Assembly (NCBI GenBank): GCA_036260935.1
Contig: DATALQ010000022.1
Span: 1-64,000, forward strand
Source: JAEYOM01 sp036260935
GTDB lineage: Bacteria > Bacillota > Clostridia > Acetivibrionales > DTU013
Length of the DNA: 64,000 bases
Direction of reading: 5' to 3'
Position 1 is the first letter of the stretch, and each line of letters begins with the position of its first letter. Shown piece by piece: positions 1 through 7,608 of the stretch. Under the pieces are notes generated by a model. That model did not search any database, was not told the origin of the DNA, and saw only the letters and a list, made by a program, of their open reading frames with translations. Both the position numbers and the translations under genes were made by a program.

Positions 1-407
1 ATATAGACAAGACTGCAAAATACCGCAAATCACAGGAAAACCCTGATATACTGAGGCTTTACAAGGAGTTCTACCACGAGGCGAATTCGCACCTCGCGCA
101 TGAATTGCTCCACACTGAATATTCTGCTAAAAATGGTGACAGCCGCAGTACGGCGGTCAGGAGAAAGGCAGATTCCGCGTTCGTTACGAGGGAATATACG
201 ATATGCACCTGCGACGAATGCGCAAAGCTCGGTTCGAAGGAGCTGTACAGTAAATTTGCCGAATCGATACGCGAGCTCAAGATGGATCCGTTCATACAGG
301 TGAAGACTATACGTCTTAAGGAAAACCATAACGGTGAAGGGATCTATGTGACACTGGACGGCAAGAGGATCGGAGAACCCTCACTCAGCAAAATCACTAG
401 GAAATAA
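1..407 (+). CDS. [FeFe] hydrogenase, C-terminal fragment (5' end outside window)
   Basis: The frame is open from the left edge, so only the last ~134 codons are present. The segment with RKSQENPDILRLYKEF and SHLAHELLHTEY matches the iron-hydrogenase small-subunit region that ends HydA/HndD-type [FeFe] hydrogenases, which reduce protons or oxidise H2 at the H-cluster. The catalytic L1-L3 cysteine motifs would lie to the left. After the usual end, about 85 residues follow (YTICTCDECAKLGSKELY through YVTLDGKRIG) that look like a thioredoxin-like [2Fe-2S] ferredoxin fold. Only two cysteines are visible there, so cluster binding is doubtful. A hairpin terminator follows directly. The hydrogenase assignment is firm; the role of the extra domain is inference. 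Confidence 0.85.
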   Translation, partial: IDKTAKYRKSQENPDILRLYKEFYHEANSHLAHELLHTEYSAKNGDSRSTAVRRKADSAFVTREYTICTCDECAKLGSKELYSKFAESIRELKMDPFIQVKTIRLKENHNGEGIYVTLDGKRIGEPSLSKITRK

Positions 408-443
408 CGATTTCCGAGGGTAAAGAGTCAGGTTATTTTAGAG

Positions 444-471
444 GCGGGTATCGTAAGGTACCCGCTTTTTT
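444..471 (+). terminator. Rho-independent terminator after hydrogenase gene
   Basis: GCGGGTA and TACCCGC form a perfect 7-bp stem around an 8-nt loop, followed by a run of six T. It lies 37 bp past the hydrogenase stop codon. Confidence 0.85.
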
Positions 472-796
472 GTGGCTCTTCGTCAATAGTCGGGATGGGG
501 CTCAAGTAAAATGAAGTGATTTTTAGCCAGTGGGTTAATCGTAAGGTTACTCACTGGTTTTGTTTTTTAAATTGACCGGTGTGGTAAGCAGATGATTGCC
601 GTAAGCTAGGTCGTACTTTTGCATTGGAAGTTTTGTTACGCTTCCATAATCCGTAGGACTACATAAGGTAACCATCCCACTCGGTCTTAGATTTCACATA
701 TTCATGTTTGAATATATGGTAAGTAATTGATAACATTAATGCATATTTGTTTGAAAATGCGAAGCAAGTATCTAAAATATGATGGAGGACAAATTA
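472..796. other. Non-coding stretch with a second hairpin
   Basis: No convincing gene is visible. An imperfect inverted repeat at 527-557 (CCAGTGGGTTAA against TTACTCACTGG) followed by TTTTGTTTTTT could be another plus-strand terminator. From about 700 onward the base composition drops to the low GC of the following acetyltransferase gene, so a composition border lies in this gap. Confidence 0.5.
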
Positions 797-1597
797 ATGA
801 TTGAATTATTCCAAGTCATAACTCTTTCTGAAATACAACTGCAAAGAGAATGTTATATGAATGAACTTCTTTATGCCCAAGAGTTAAATACTGAAGAAAA
901 TGTACAGGGGTGTAAATATTATAAGATAGAAAAAAACTCAATTTGGGTAGGGTATATATGTGTTGATTCAAATAAAACTCTATGGGAGTTTTATTTAGTA
1001 AAAAATGCAATGATTCACTCCCAAGAAATATTTAAATTCTTAATTGATATGAATTATATAAATTCAGCAGAATGTATTACTTATGACCATATTTTTATGT
1101 CACTATGTTTAGATTTTAAAAAGAAATCATCATGCAGTGCTTATGTTTTTAGAGACAATATTGCTGTTAATTATCCTACGATTAAGTATGATAATATAAG
1201 TATGAGATTGGCTACAAAAGAAGATTATAATAGCCTTTTAGAAATAAATAAAATTGCAGAAGGTTGGAATGATTTTTTTACTGACTTAGATGAACAAATT
1301 CGAATGAAGGAAGTATTTGTTTTCCACTCAGGTAATAAACTATTAGGTGCAGGAACTTGTAAAAAGACATGGCAATGTAGAAATTATTATGACATAGGAA
1401 TGGTAGTTGCAAGTGAATATAGAAATAAGGGAATTGGAACATATATTGTTTTGAAACTTAAAGAATACTGTTATAGCAACAATCAAATACCTGTTTGCGG
1501 TTGCTGGTATCCTAATTATCCATCGAAAAAGACTTTAGAAAAAGCAGGTTTTATAGCCAATCATAGAGTAATAAGATTTGAATTTAATGAGCAATAA
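797..1597 (+). CDS. GNAT family N-acetyltransferase
   Basis: 266 residues. The C-terminal half (~residues 130-262) is a GNAT fold: MRLATKEDYNSLLEI begins it, and the acetyl-CoA binding motif A appears as VASEYRNKGIGTYIV, followed by a KKTLEKAGF motif typical of the family's end. The N-terminal half is less conserved and may be a second, degenerate GNAT domain. Such enzymes move an acetyl group from acetyl-CoA to an amine; the substrate cannot be read here. An earlier ATG at 779 is in frame, but GGAGG at 784-788 sits 8 nt before the ATG at 797, which decides the start. Codon use is strongly AT-biased compared with the bulk of the window, suggesting acquisition. Confidence 0.8.
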   Translation: MIELFQVITLSEIQLQRECYMNELLYAQELNTEENVQGCKYYKIEKNSIWVGYICVDSNKTLWEFYLVKNAMIHSQEIFKFLIDMNYINSAECITYDHIFMSLCLDFKKKSSCSAYVFRDNIAVNYPTIKYDNISMRLATKEDYNSLLEINKIAEGWNDFFTDLDEQIRMKEVFVFHSGNKLLGAGTCKKTWQCRNYYDIGMVVASEYRNKGIGTYIVLKLKEYCYSNNQIPVCGCWYPNYPSKKTLEKAGFIANHRVIRFEFNEQ

Positions 1598-1703
1598 ACT
1601 TTCCAGAGAAGAAGAGCATACGAATAGCCAGTCAAAAAAGTAAAAATGTGACTGTCGAAAATCCAAACTATAGGAGTAACATTCTATGTAGAAGAAGGTC
1701 CAA

Positions 1704-1884
1704 ATGGCAGAATTTTGGGATTTATATGATATAAATAAAAATAAGTTAGGTCGAGTACATAAACGAGGTATACCGCTTAAAAGCGGGTAATATCACCTTG
1801 TAGTTGAAATTTGGGTAAAAGATAGCAACAATAAAATCCTTTTAACGCAGAGGCATCCAGACAAACCAATGGGTTGCTATTGGC
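1704..1884 (+). pseudogene. NUDIX hydrolase remnant
   Basis: From ATG 1704 (AGAAGG just upstream) the frame gives MAEFWDLYDINKNKLGRVHK and continues to GIPLKSG, then a TAA at 1788-1790, then YHLVVEIWVKDSNNKILL and TQRHPDKPMGCYW in the same frame. This is the N-terminal part of a NUDIX hydrolase of the isopentenyl-diphosphate-isomerase-like/YfcD type. The stop replaces the Glu usually found in GEYH, a single G-to-T change. Similarity ends near 1884, before the NUDIX box (GX5EX7REUXEEXGU), which is absent. The gene is therefore both interrupted and truncated. Confidence 0.7.
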
Positions 1885-2285
1885 TCCAGCCTGATATATA
1901 TACCGCTTTTATGATATTATGTAAAGGTACTGTCAATAATCATTCGCAAATCTTAGAGACTGTCTTGAGTTTTGTGTAAACAAAAATCGTCATAATTATC
2001 AAATTATTTTATGTCTACTATCCGAATAGACTACCCCTATCGTATGTATTGCCTATTTGTTGCAAGCAATATACGAATATCGGTAGATTCAAGATAGAGT
2101 GGCAAAAATAAAAGTTTGTTTCGCCACTTTTGAATAGCGGCCATATAAAATTTGTTGTTGCCTGTCCGCCATTAACTTTGAATTTTACCTGGATGAAGGC
2201 CTTGATAAGTGCTTGGAAACCTGCCCAGCGCTTTTGGTCGGCTGCTCATTAGTTACATCTAGTGAATAAAATAGCGGCAATACAT
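1885..2285. other. Non-coding, probably decayed DNA
   Basis: No intact gene is visible. At 1955-1981 there is a stretch resembling the ends of mutator/IS256-type elements, about 70 bp past the point where NUDIX similarity stops. This would fit truncation by an insertion that later decayed, but no transposase can be recognised. Confidence 0.35.
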
Positions 2286-2315
2286 AAAAAAAGCCGTAGA
2301 CATTCAATGGCTTTT
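2286..2315 (-). terminator. Terminator of the SLH protein gene
   Basis: On the minus strand AAAAGCC pairs with GGCTTTT around a 14-nt loop and runs into a T-rich tail. It lies about 70 bp past the stop codon at 2383. Confidence 0.65.
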
Positions 2316-2382
2316 CAACTCATTAAACACCTTCAGCTTAATTCATCATAAATGAGAAAATCAATTCAACAGATTACCCTGC

Positions 2383-4005
2383 TTAGCTTTGGGTAAAATC
2401 AATCACGTAAATATTCCATGAACTGTTGTACTCAATTGTATAATCCATTCCCAAATCTTCAAAAATTTCTTTTACAGGTATAACGTGAATACGGTTTCTG
2501 ACCTGTGACTTATCATAGTAATTTATCGGTTTAAATCCGTTATATGAGGTTATACCCTTATTTTTATCGACAATGATAGAAAGATCAGGCGCTTTATCAA
2601 AACTGGAATTAAAAAATATTTTTGTTATCTCACCGGTTTTATCTACTCCGAAATACAGACTTTCAACCTTGATGCTCACATAATTATAGTCATATACCTT
2701 CAATATTCCTGCGAAATTAGGATTTCCCGTTGGTTCATAGGATAGCCGGCTGGATTCCAGATGTGATAGGTTTAAGAAAGTATTCATATCATCAAATGAC
2801 TTGAAATATATGTCTTTATTACCAGGTTCCTCATCTAGAATAACATCCTCGGAAAACGGTATATTATAAAGCCTGCCTTCGAATTTTAGATAGAACCTCG
2901 TATGGTCCTTTTCTTCATACCACTTGAGATTTCCGTATTTCTTCATTAACCGATTGGTGATAACCAGGGCTTGCTCATTTGTTGCGATAGTTTTAGGTGA
3001 AAACTTGTTTCCACCTACGCCGTTTATTATATTAAAATGCAAAGCGGTATATATGGCATCCCTCGACCAATTGCTGATTTCTCCATCATCAACATATTTA
3101 ACAAGTTCTTTATTGTAGGCAAGATCAATCTTTGCCAATCCTAGGGTCCTGATGACAAATGTCGCCATTTGTTCCCTGTTCAGCAAACTATCCGGGCCGA
3201 ATCTGTTATTTCCTATGCCGTCGGTTATGCCTATCTGCGCGGCTTTCATTGCATAAATATCATCGGTATCGGTAAACGAAACACTATCATTTACCTGTAT
3301 TTCAGCACCAGTAAGTTTTTCATAGAACCTCACCATGAGATATGCAAAGCGTTCTCTGGTTATACCAGTTTTATATGAACTGAAAGCCGAATTCCTGAAA
3401 ACTTCCGAAAGCTTTAATTCTTCTATGCTTTTCAGCGCCGAAGCATCAGGCGTGTCTTCAAGCTCAACTATTATTTTTTCAGCTGAAAACTCATAACCAT
3501 TCAATAAATCCTGAACAGAAGGGATTTTATTAAAATCTATGTCTGCTATATTAAAGTAGCAACTGATATTCTGATCATTATTATTATATAAAATATCATA
3601 TAGGAATACGGTAATTTGCCTGCATTGCAGCAGTTTATCCGTATCTGTGCGATATTGTATCTTTTTATTGTCGGAAGTGATGCGGCTAAAATTGTTCAAC
3701 CAAGATATTTTCAATTTATCACCACTAGGCGGATTAAAAAAAGAAGATTTTACTGTTTTAGCACCTTGATTATCCAATTTGGCCAGTTCGCCGTTACTGT
3801 ACAGAATAGTAAATACATATTCTTTTGCATCTTTATAAACAAAAACCCCGTCAATTTTAATGGCTCCCGGATAAGCCTGATTCGTTTGAAACTTAACAGG
3901 CATACCATACTGCTCCTCCGGTTTCAGACCCACACTGGCAAATGCAGGTATCATAATTGTCCAAAGCATAAGTGCTGTCAGTAACAACGTTATTTTCTTT
4001 TTCAT
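2383..4005 (-). CDS. SLH-domain surface protein
   Basis: 540 residues. A Sec signal peptide (MKKKITLLLTALMLWTIMIP, then AFASVG) starts the protein. An unrecognised domain spans ~25-200. SLH repeats lie at about 212-356, with the typical AAQIGITDGIGNNRFGPDS, LNREQMATFVIR and INGVGGNKFSPKT motifs; these bind pyruvylated secondary cell-wall polymer. The end (HVIPVKEIFEDLGMDYTIEY) resembles the repeat unit of copper-amine-oxidase N-terminal-like domains common in clostridial surface proteins. The expected location is the outer face of the cell wall. Its function is unknown. It stands alone, with a terminator downstream and a long gap upstream. Pyruvylation of wall polymer is needed for SLH anchoring generally; the pyruvyltransferase at 25777 belongs to the exopolysaccharide operon and need not be the responsible one. 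Confidence 0.8.
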   Translation of the reverse strand: MKKKITLLLTALMLWTIMIPAFASVGLKPEEQYGMPVKFQTNQAYPGAIKIDGVFVYKDAKEYVFTILYSNGELAKLDNQGAKTVKSSFFNPPSGDKLKISWLNNFSRITSDNKKIQYRTDTDKLLQCRQITVFLYDILYNNNDQNISCYFNIADIDFNKIPSVQDLLNGYEFSAEKIIVELEDTPDASALKSIEELKLSEVFRNSAFSSYKTGITRERFAYLMVRFYEKLTGAEIQVNDSVSFTDTDDIYAMKAAQIGITDGIGNNRFGPDSLLNREQMATFVIRTLGLAKIDLAYNKELVKYVDDGEISNWSRDAIYTALHFNIINGVGGNKFSPKTIATNEQALVITNRLMKKYGNLKWYEEKDHTRFYLKFEGRLYNIPFSEDVILDEEPGNKDIYFKSFDDMNTFLNLSHLESSRLSYEPTGNPNFAGILKVYDYNYVSIKVESLYFGVDKTGEITKIFFNSSFDKAPDLSIIVDKNKGITSYNGFKPINYYDKSQVRNRIHVIPVKEIFEDLGMDYTIEYNSSWNIYVIDFTQS

Positions 4006-4389
4006 AAAATCACACCAACCTGATCAAATTATTAACAAATGTACATATGTATACCTATATCTTGTAATTATAACCATATTTGAATTAAATGTAAATTATT
4101 TTAGAATCAAATTGTTTTTGCAAGCCGCAACGGTTACATTTGTCAAAAATCCAGATATGCTTTAAGAAATTCGCTTTTTGCACAATCGTTGTTTTGCTAT
4201 TTTCAGAGTCCGAAAACCTGCTTAAAACAAGGCCATTGTGGATACGATTCAGGAACAGAGGCTATGATTACAAAGGATATCCATTTGGCGATATAAACGC
4301 TACTGTAACAAATCCATATTGCATAATTGTTTGATATTCTCCAATAAATATTTTTTACATAACTTTAGAGGGGGGCATTTGATGATTAG
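4006..4389. other. Intergenic, nothing recognised
   Basis: AT-rich upstream region of the SLH gene. No gene, RNA or repeat can be supported. It presumably carries the minus-strand promoter of the SLH gene, but no clear -35/-10 pair stands out. Confidence 0.4.
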
Positions 4390-4599
4390 CCAGTTATAGA
4401 TGGAATTCCAGTTTCAAAATACGCACGCCTAATGACAAATAGATTGATAAGTACAATTGAAAACATAGTTGCTTATGCTATTCAAACGGTAATCGTTTAT
4501 CCAATGATTAAAGTCGAGAATCCTCAAAACGAAAGAGAACCACAAAAAGTAGTAAGATTTCGATTTGATTTCGATAGACCAGAAGTAAGAGAATGGTAA
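4390..4599 (+). pseudogene. Possible gene remnant, no start codon
   Basis: A 69-codon open stretch, bounded by TAG upstream (4387) and TAA (4597), reads PVIDGIPVSKYARLMTNRLI and later FRFDFDRPEVREW. It has protein-like composition but no start codon or ribosome binding site in frame. I do not recognise the family. It may be the middle of a decayed gene. Confidence 0.3.
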
Positions 4600-4680
4600 T
4601 TAGAATATTCCGAAACAACATATGGTTCTGATTTATACTTTCTGAATCAAATGAATTTATTAGGTTCCCTGCACCCGATA

Positions 4681-4764
4681 TTATAACTTCTTCCCTATAT
4701 ACATTGCATGTTCAGACCAACTTAGCAGTTCCGGCAATTCAACATATCGAGATGTCTTCCAACG
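4681..4764 (-). pseudogene. Possible C-terminal scrap of a methyltransferase-like gene
   Basis: On the minus strand, after an in-frame TAG (4765-4767), the frame reads RWKTSRYVELPELLSWSEHA then MYIGKKL and a stop. The ending resembles C-termini of small class I methyltransferases, but the piece is far too short to be sure. With the NUDIX remnant and the scrap at 4390 it supports a decaying region between 1.6 and 4.8 kb. Confidence 0.25.
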
Positions 4765-4783
4765 CTAACCTCCCTGTAAATGC

Positions 4784-5299
4784 TCATTTGACGCGTGCTT
4801 CGTGTTCAAGCAAATATTCATGTTCTTCTTTGATAAGTTTCTTGATTTCACTCATATCATCTGTAGTGATATCCGGTATTTCAAGTGCATATGCGCCACA
4901 ATGCGACTTACGCTTACCGTCTGGAAATGTGTATGTATAAATATGTGAATCGGGTTCGCCAGCGCAAAAATTACAGTTACTGCTTATACAACCGGGGACT
5001 TTGCTCGGATTCTTGATAATCGCCGCGCTGACAATTTCGGCGAACCTTTGTGAATATCCATTGCAAGCCGAAAATCTTAAAGCGACGAAAGGTGAAAGTT
5101 CTTTGTTTTTCTTTATGCCCATTTTTACGATTTGTTTATTATGTAAGTCATGTTTAAAGGATATGTTTGATTTGTCTCTTTGTGGATTGTACCCGAGTTC
5201 AGACAAACAGTTTATAATTTCATGGTATAACGGTCTGATTTCATCTCCAACCACTAATAAGTATGAATTTATCAAGTCCTCCTGCTTTTTTGTTTTCAT
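4784..5299 (-). CDS. Hypothetical protein with Cys cluster
   Basis: 171 residues; no family recognised. The N-terminal half (YLLVVGDEIRPLYHEIINCL) looks helical. The middle is basic, with ALRFSACNGYSQRFAEIV. The C-terminal part has CISSNCNFCAGEPDSHIYTY and a later HCGAY, so four cysteines and a histidine could bind a metal. The frame is open back to a TTG at 5317, but GGAGG at 5308-5312 lies 8 nt from the ATG at 5299 (and 5 nt from the one at 5302), so the shorter form is chosen. Such a cysteine-bearing C-terminal half could be a small-molecule or metal sensor; that is a guess. Confidence 0.6.
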   Translation of the reverse strand: MKTKKQEDLINSYLLVVGDEIRPLYHEIINCLSELGYNPQRDKSNISFKHDLHNKQIVKMGIKKNKELSPFVALRFSACNGYSQRFAEIVSAAIIKNPSKVPGCISSNCNFCAGEPDSHIYTYTFPDGKRKSHCGAYALEIPDITTDDMSEIKKLIKEEHEYLLEHEARVK

Positions 5300-5407
5300 C
5301 ATTATATCCTCCGGCAAAACATAAATTATAAGTATTGCGCAACATCTAACAAGTTTACATTAATAATACCAATTATTTACCATACACACAAACACAATTC
5401 CCGCATA

Positions 5408-5444
5408 TAAAAAGACTGCTGGCAAATTATGCTTGTCAGCAGTC
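5408..5444 (-). terminator. Terminator of DUF1657 gene
   Basis: GACTGCTG (5414-5421) pairs with CAGCAGTC (5437-5444); read on the minus strand it is followed by TTTTT. A second small inverted repeat (GGCGG/CCGCC, about 5448-5465) lies between it and the stop codon. Confidence 0.75.
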
Positions 5445-5481
5445 TACGGCGGTAGATATGCCGCCGCTTTTATTCTGTTTC

Positions 5482-5697
5482 CTATTGCTTCTTTTTGATA
5501 CCGTTCAACTGATTGCCATCGTTAAGATAGGTCAGCCGCCCGTTCAGATACTGCAAATGCCTGTCGATGTCGGCTCTCATAATATTGTACATCTGTTTTG
5601 CCTGTGTATCATCAGTTGATTGCGCCATCATGGCATAAGACCCTTTTGCAGCTTCACAGGATGCAATCGCCTTCTGCATGTCACTCTGTACAGTCAT
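5482..5697 (-). CDS. DUF1657 family small protein
   Basis: 71 residues. MTVQSDMQKAIASCEAAKGS and AKQMYNIMRADIDRHLQYL match the layout of the ~70-residue DUF1657 proteins of spore-forming Firmicutes: a MTV start, a helical pair and a QAKQM motif in the middle. These are often encoded near sporulation genes (spoVA region) and are probably soluble helical proteins of unknown function. A plausible ribosome binding site (GAGGTGATA) precedes the ATG. It is monocistronic with its own terminator. Confidence 0.7.
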   Translation of the reverse strand: MTVQSDMQKAIASCEAAKGSYAMMAQSTDDTQAKQMYNIMRADIDRHLQYLNGRLTYLNDGNQLNGIKKKQ

Positions 5698-5758
5698 GGT
5701 ATATCACCTCGCTTTCGGATGATATTCTAACCAATAGACCTGAAATGATACCGGGCGA

Positions 5759-6724
5759 CTAATAACCTTCCGTAAGATCGACAACATTTTTCAGGCTTTT
5801 TCCGCTGAACCATGCCTTAAGGTTGTCAGCGCAGATCGCTACAATGCGGTCATGAGTCTCCTGCAGACTGAAGCCTCCGGAGACATGCGGCGTTATTACG
5901 GCATTTTTGATTTTCCAAAGCCTGTGGTCTTCAGGCAGCGGCTCGGGATCGGTAACATCGAGCGCAGCTCCCGCTATCCTTCCGCTTTCAAGAGCGTCAC
6001 ACAAGGCTTCCGTATCGATTGCATTACCGCGGCCCACATTTATGATGACAGCGTCGCGCTTCATAAGTCCGATCGTTTTTTCGTTGATAATCCTTGCCGT
6101 ATGCTTCGTTGCCGGCAGGCTCAGTGCAACTATATCGGCCCTCGGCAGCACTGTCCCGAGCTCGTCCATCGTATACAGTTCGTCTATGTATTCGGGTTTA
6201 CCGGCAATCCTTCTCTTTATGCCTATCGTGTATGCGCCCAGCGCTTTCAGCCTGGAGGCGAACTCGCCCCCGATGTCGCCGAGGCCGACAATCAAAGCCG
6301 TCGATTTATATATAGATCTTACCTTCCCAACGTAGGACCAATCCGATTTCAACTGCAGATCCCTGTATAAATGCAGTTTCTTGAACAACTCCAGCGTCAC
6401 GCCCAGCATGTATTCCGAGATAGCCAGGCCATACGCCCCGGATGCATTCGTTAGTATTGCTCCCTTTGGAAGCACATTTTCCGAGGTGTATTCCCCCGCG
6501 CCCGCACTCTGCAGCTGCAGCCATCTCAGCTTTTTCGAAGCCTTCAGCAAATGAGCCGGTGGATTTCCGATGATTATTTCGGCATTCCTTACCTGTTCTT
6601 CACTGACGCTTTCCTGATCGGAATAAGTGAAATCCGCTGAAGGCGCGCTGGACTCCAGAAGCTTTTTATGTTCGTCATTAACGCTTAAGACTACAAGAAT
6701 ATTGTTCAAAGTATGCTTCTCCAT
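5759..6724 (-). CDS. D-2-hydroxyacid dehydrogenase family protein
   Basis: 321 residues. The NAD-binding Rossmann motif is GLGDIGGEFASRL (about residue 143 onward). The catalytic set is visible: Arg in INVGRGNAIDTEAL (the family usually has an R a little earlier in LPAT..T; here LPATKHTARI), Glu in DVTDPEPLPEDHRLW and His in ITPHVSGG. It would interconvert a 2-keto acid and a D-2-hydroxy acid with NAD(P)H in the cytoplasm; the substrate is not determined. There is no good Shine-Dalgarno before the ATG at 6724. GGAGAAG lying within the first codons may instead serve a TTG four codons in, so the true start is uncertain. Confidence 0.85.
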   Translation of the reverse strand: MEKHTLNNILVVLSVNDEHKKLLESSAPSADFTYSDQESVSEEQVRNAEIIIGNPPAHLLKASKKLRWLQLQSAGAGEYTSENVLPKGAILTNASGAYGLAISEYMLGVTLELFKKLHLYRDLQLKSDWSYVGKVRSIYKSTALIVGLGDIGGEFASRLKALGAYTIGIKRRIAGKPEYIDELYTMDELGTVLPRADIVALSLPATKHTARIINEKTIGLMKRDAVIINVGRGNAIDTEALCDALESGRIAGAALDVTDPEPLPEDHRLWKIKNAVITPHVSGGFSLQETHDRIVAICADNLKAWFSGKSLKNVVDLTEGY

Positions 6725-6816
6725 TTCGATTGTATGATTAGTGGCACGTTTACTACTTATTATATAGTATTTCGCGTTTTCCTTTCAATATTTTCGTTTG
6801 ACACGCCGCACAACAG

Positions 6817-6842
6817 AAGGCCGCAGGACATTCTGCGGCCTT
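6817..6842 (-). terminator. Terminator-like hairpin after ferritin-like gene
   Basis: AAGGCCGCAG and CTGCGGCCTT form a perfect 10-bp stem with a 6-nt loop between the ferritin-like gene and the dehydrogenase gene. The T tracts are short on both strands, so termination strength is uncertain. Confidence 0.6.
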
Positions 6843-6877
6843 TATCACATAAGGAGGATCGGTATGGCGAAGCAGGC

Positions 6878-7528
6878 TTACGCCCTGCATCCGTTCTTTG
6901 AATAAAGGTAGTTGTACAGTATCCCGTGCCTGATCTCGTCGGTCATGATACCTGTCAGGATATTGATCTGCGTCCTGTCCTGCAAGGCAAAGAGGATCTG
7001 TCTATACCTTATAACGGCATTCTGCTCTCCCCTGATAGCCCTCATCAGCCCTTCACAATAGCTGGAAGGCTTTTCGAAGGTTACTTCCTGGGGCGGCGGA
7101 AGATTCTGTCCGGTCAACTGATAGTATACCACTCTGACAAGTCCAAAATGACCGATTTCATCATCTCTTATCCCCGTGATTATTTCCTTGTCCAACTGGG
7201 TAGGTGCATTATCGATGAGATAACGGTAAAATAATCTGTCCTCCATCTCACCTGCTACAGATGCCTGCAAAAGTTTCAGGGCTCCCGGGACGTTGCCGGG
7301 GTAGGTGTAAATTCCAAGATCCGGCATACCGGCAGGATCCCCGGTCATGGGCTGGCTTTGGAGCGGCATGGTTCCCGGCATCTTCACGGGAATCGCCTCG
7401 GGCATCGTCTGCTGGGGCGCAAACTGAGTCTTTGCCGGCATCATACCGGCCATTGCCTGCCGTATATACGGATTTTGCATACAGGGCGGTGAATAGTACA
7501 TAAAAGGCATACTGCCATAATCCTGCAT
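6878..7528 (-). CDS. Ferritin-like domain protein, Pro/Met-rich N-terminus
   Basis: 216 residues. The first ~85 are rich in Met, Pro, Gln and Tyr (MQDYGSMPFMYYSPP...), like small spore-coat proteins. Residues ~85-210 form a ferritin-like/rubrerythrin-type four-helix domain: SVAGEMEDRLFYRYL, IRDDEIGHFGLV, IRGEQNAVIRYRQIL and MTDEIRHGILYNYLY supply the E, ExxH, E and ExxH ligands for a di-iron site. Proteins of this layout occur in clostridial spore formers; a manganese- or iron-binding role in the spore is possible but not shown. It sits 80 bp downstream of the DUF1846 gene; a short inverted repeat (GGTTCC/GGAACC, 7582-7598) lies between. Confidence 0.75.
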   Translation of the reverse strand: MQDYGSMPFMYYSPPCMQNPYIRQAMAGMMPAKTQFAPQQTMPEAIPVKMPGTMPLQSQPMTGDPAGMPDLGIYTYPGNVPGALKLLQASVAGEMEDRLFYRYLIDNAPTQLDKEIITGIRDDEIGHFGLVRVVYYQLTGQNLPPPQEVTFEKPSSYCEGLMRAIRGEQNAVIRYRQILFALQDRTQINILTGIMTDEIRHGILYNYLYSKNGCRA

Positions 7529-7608
7529 AATTATCCCTCTTGATAGTTTTATACAGTATTCTATGCGCAGTCATGCCCAAAGGTTCCCGGGCGGAACCCA
7601 GCACCATT

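Noticed and set aside
1955..1981. Stretch resembling a terminal repeat of IS256/mutator-type elements
   Set aside because: No matching second end and no transposase reading frame could be recognised, so it is not listed as an insertion sequence.
2100..2285. Minus-strand open stretch with KRWAGFQALIKAFIQVKF
   Set aside because: Considered as a transposase tail; the sequence does not match a family well enough and lacks DDE context.
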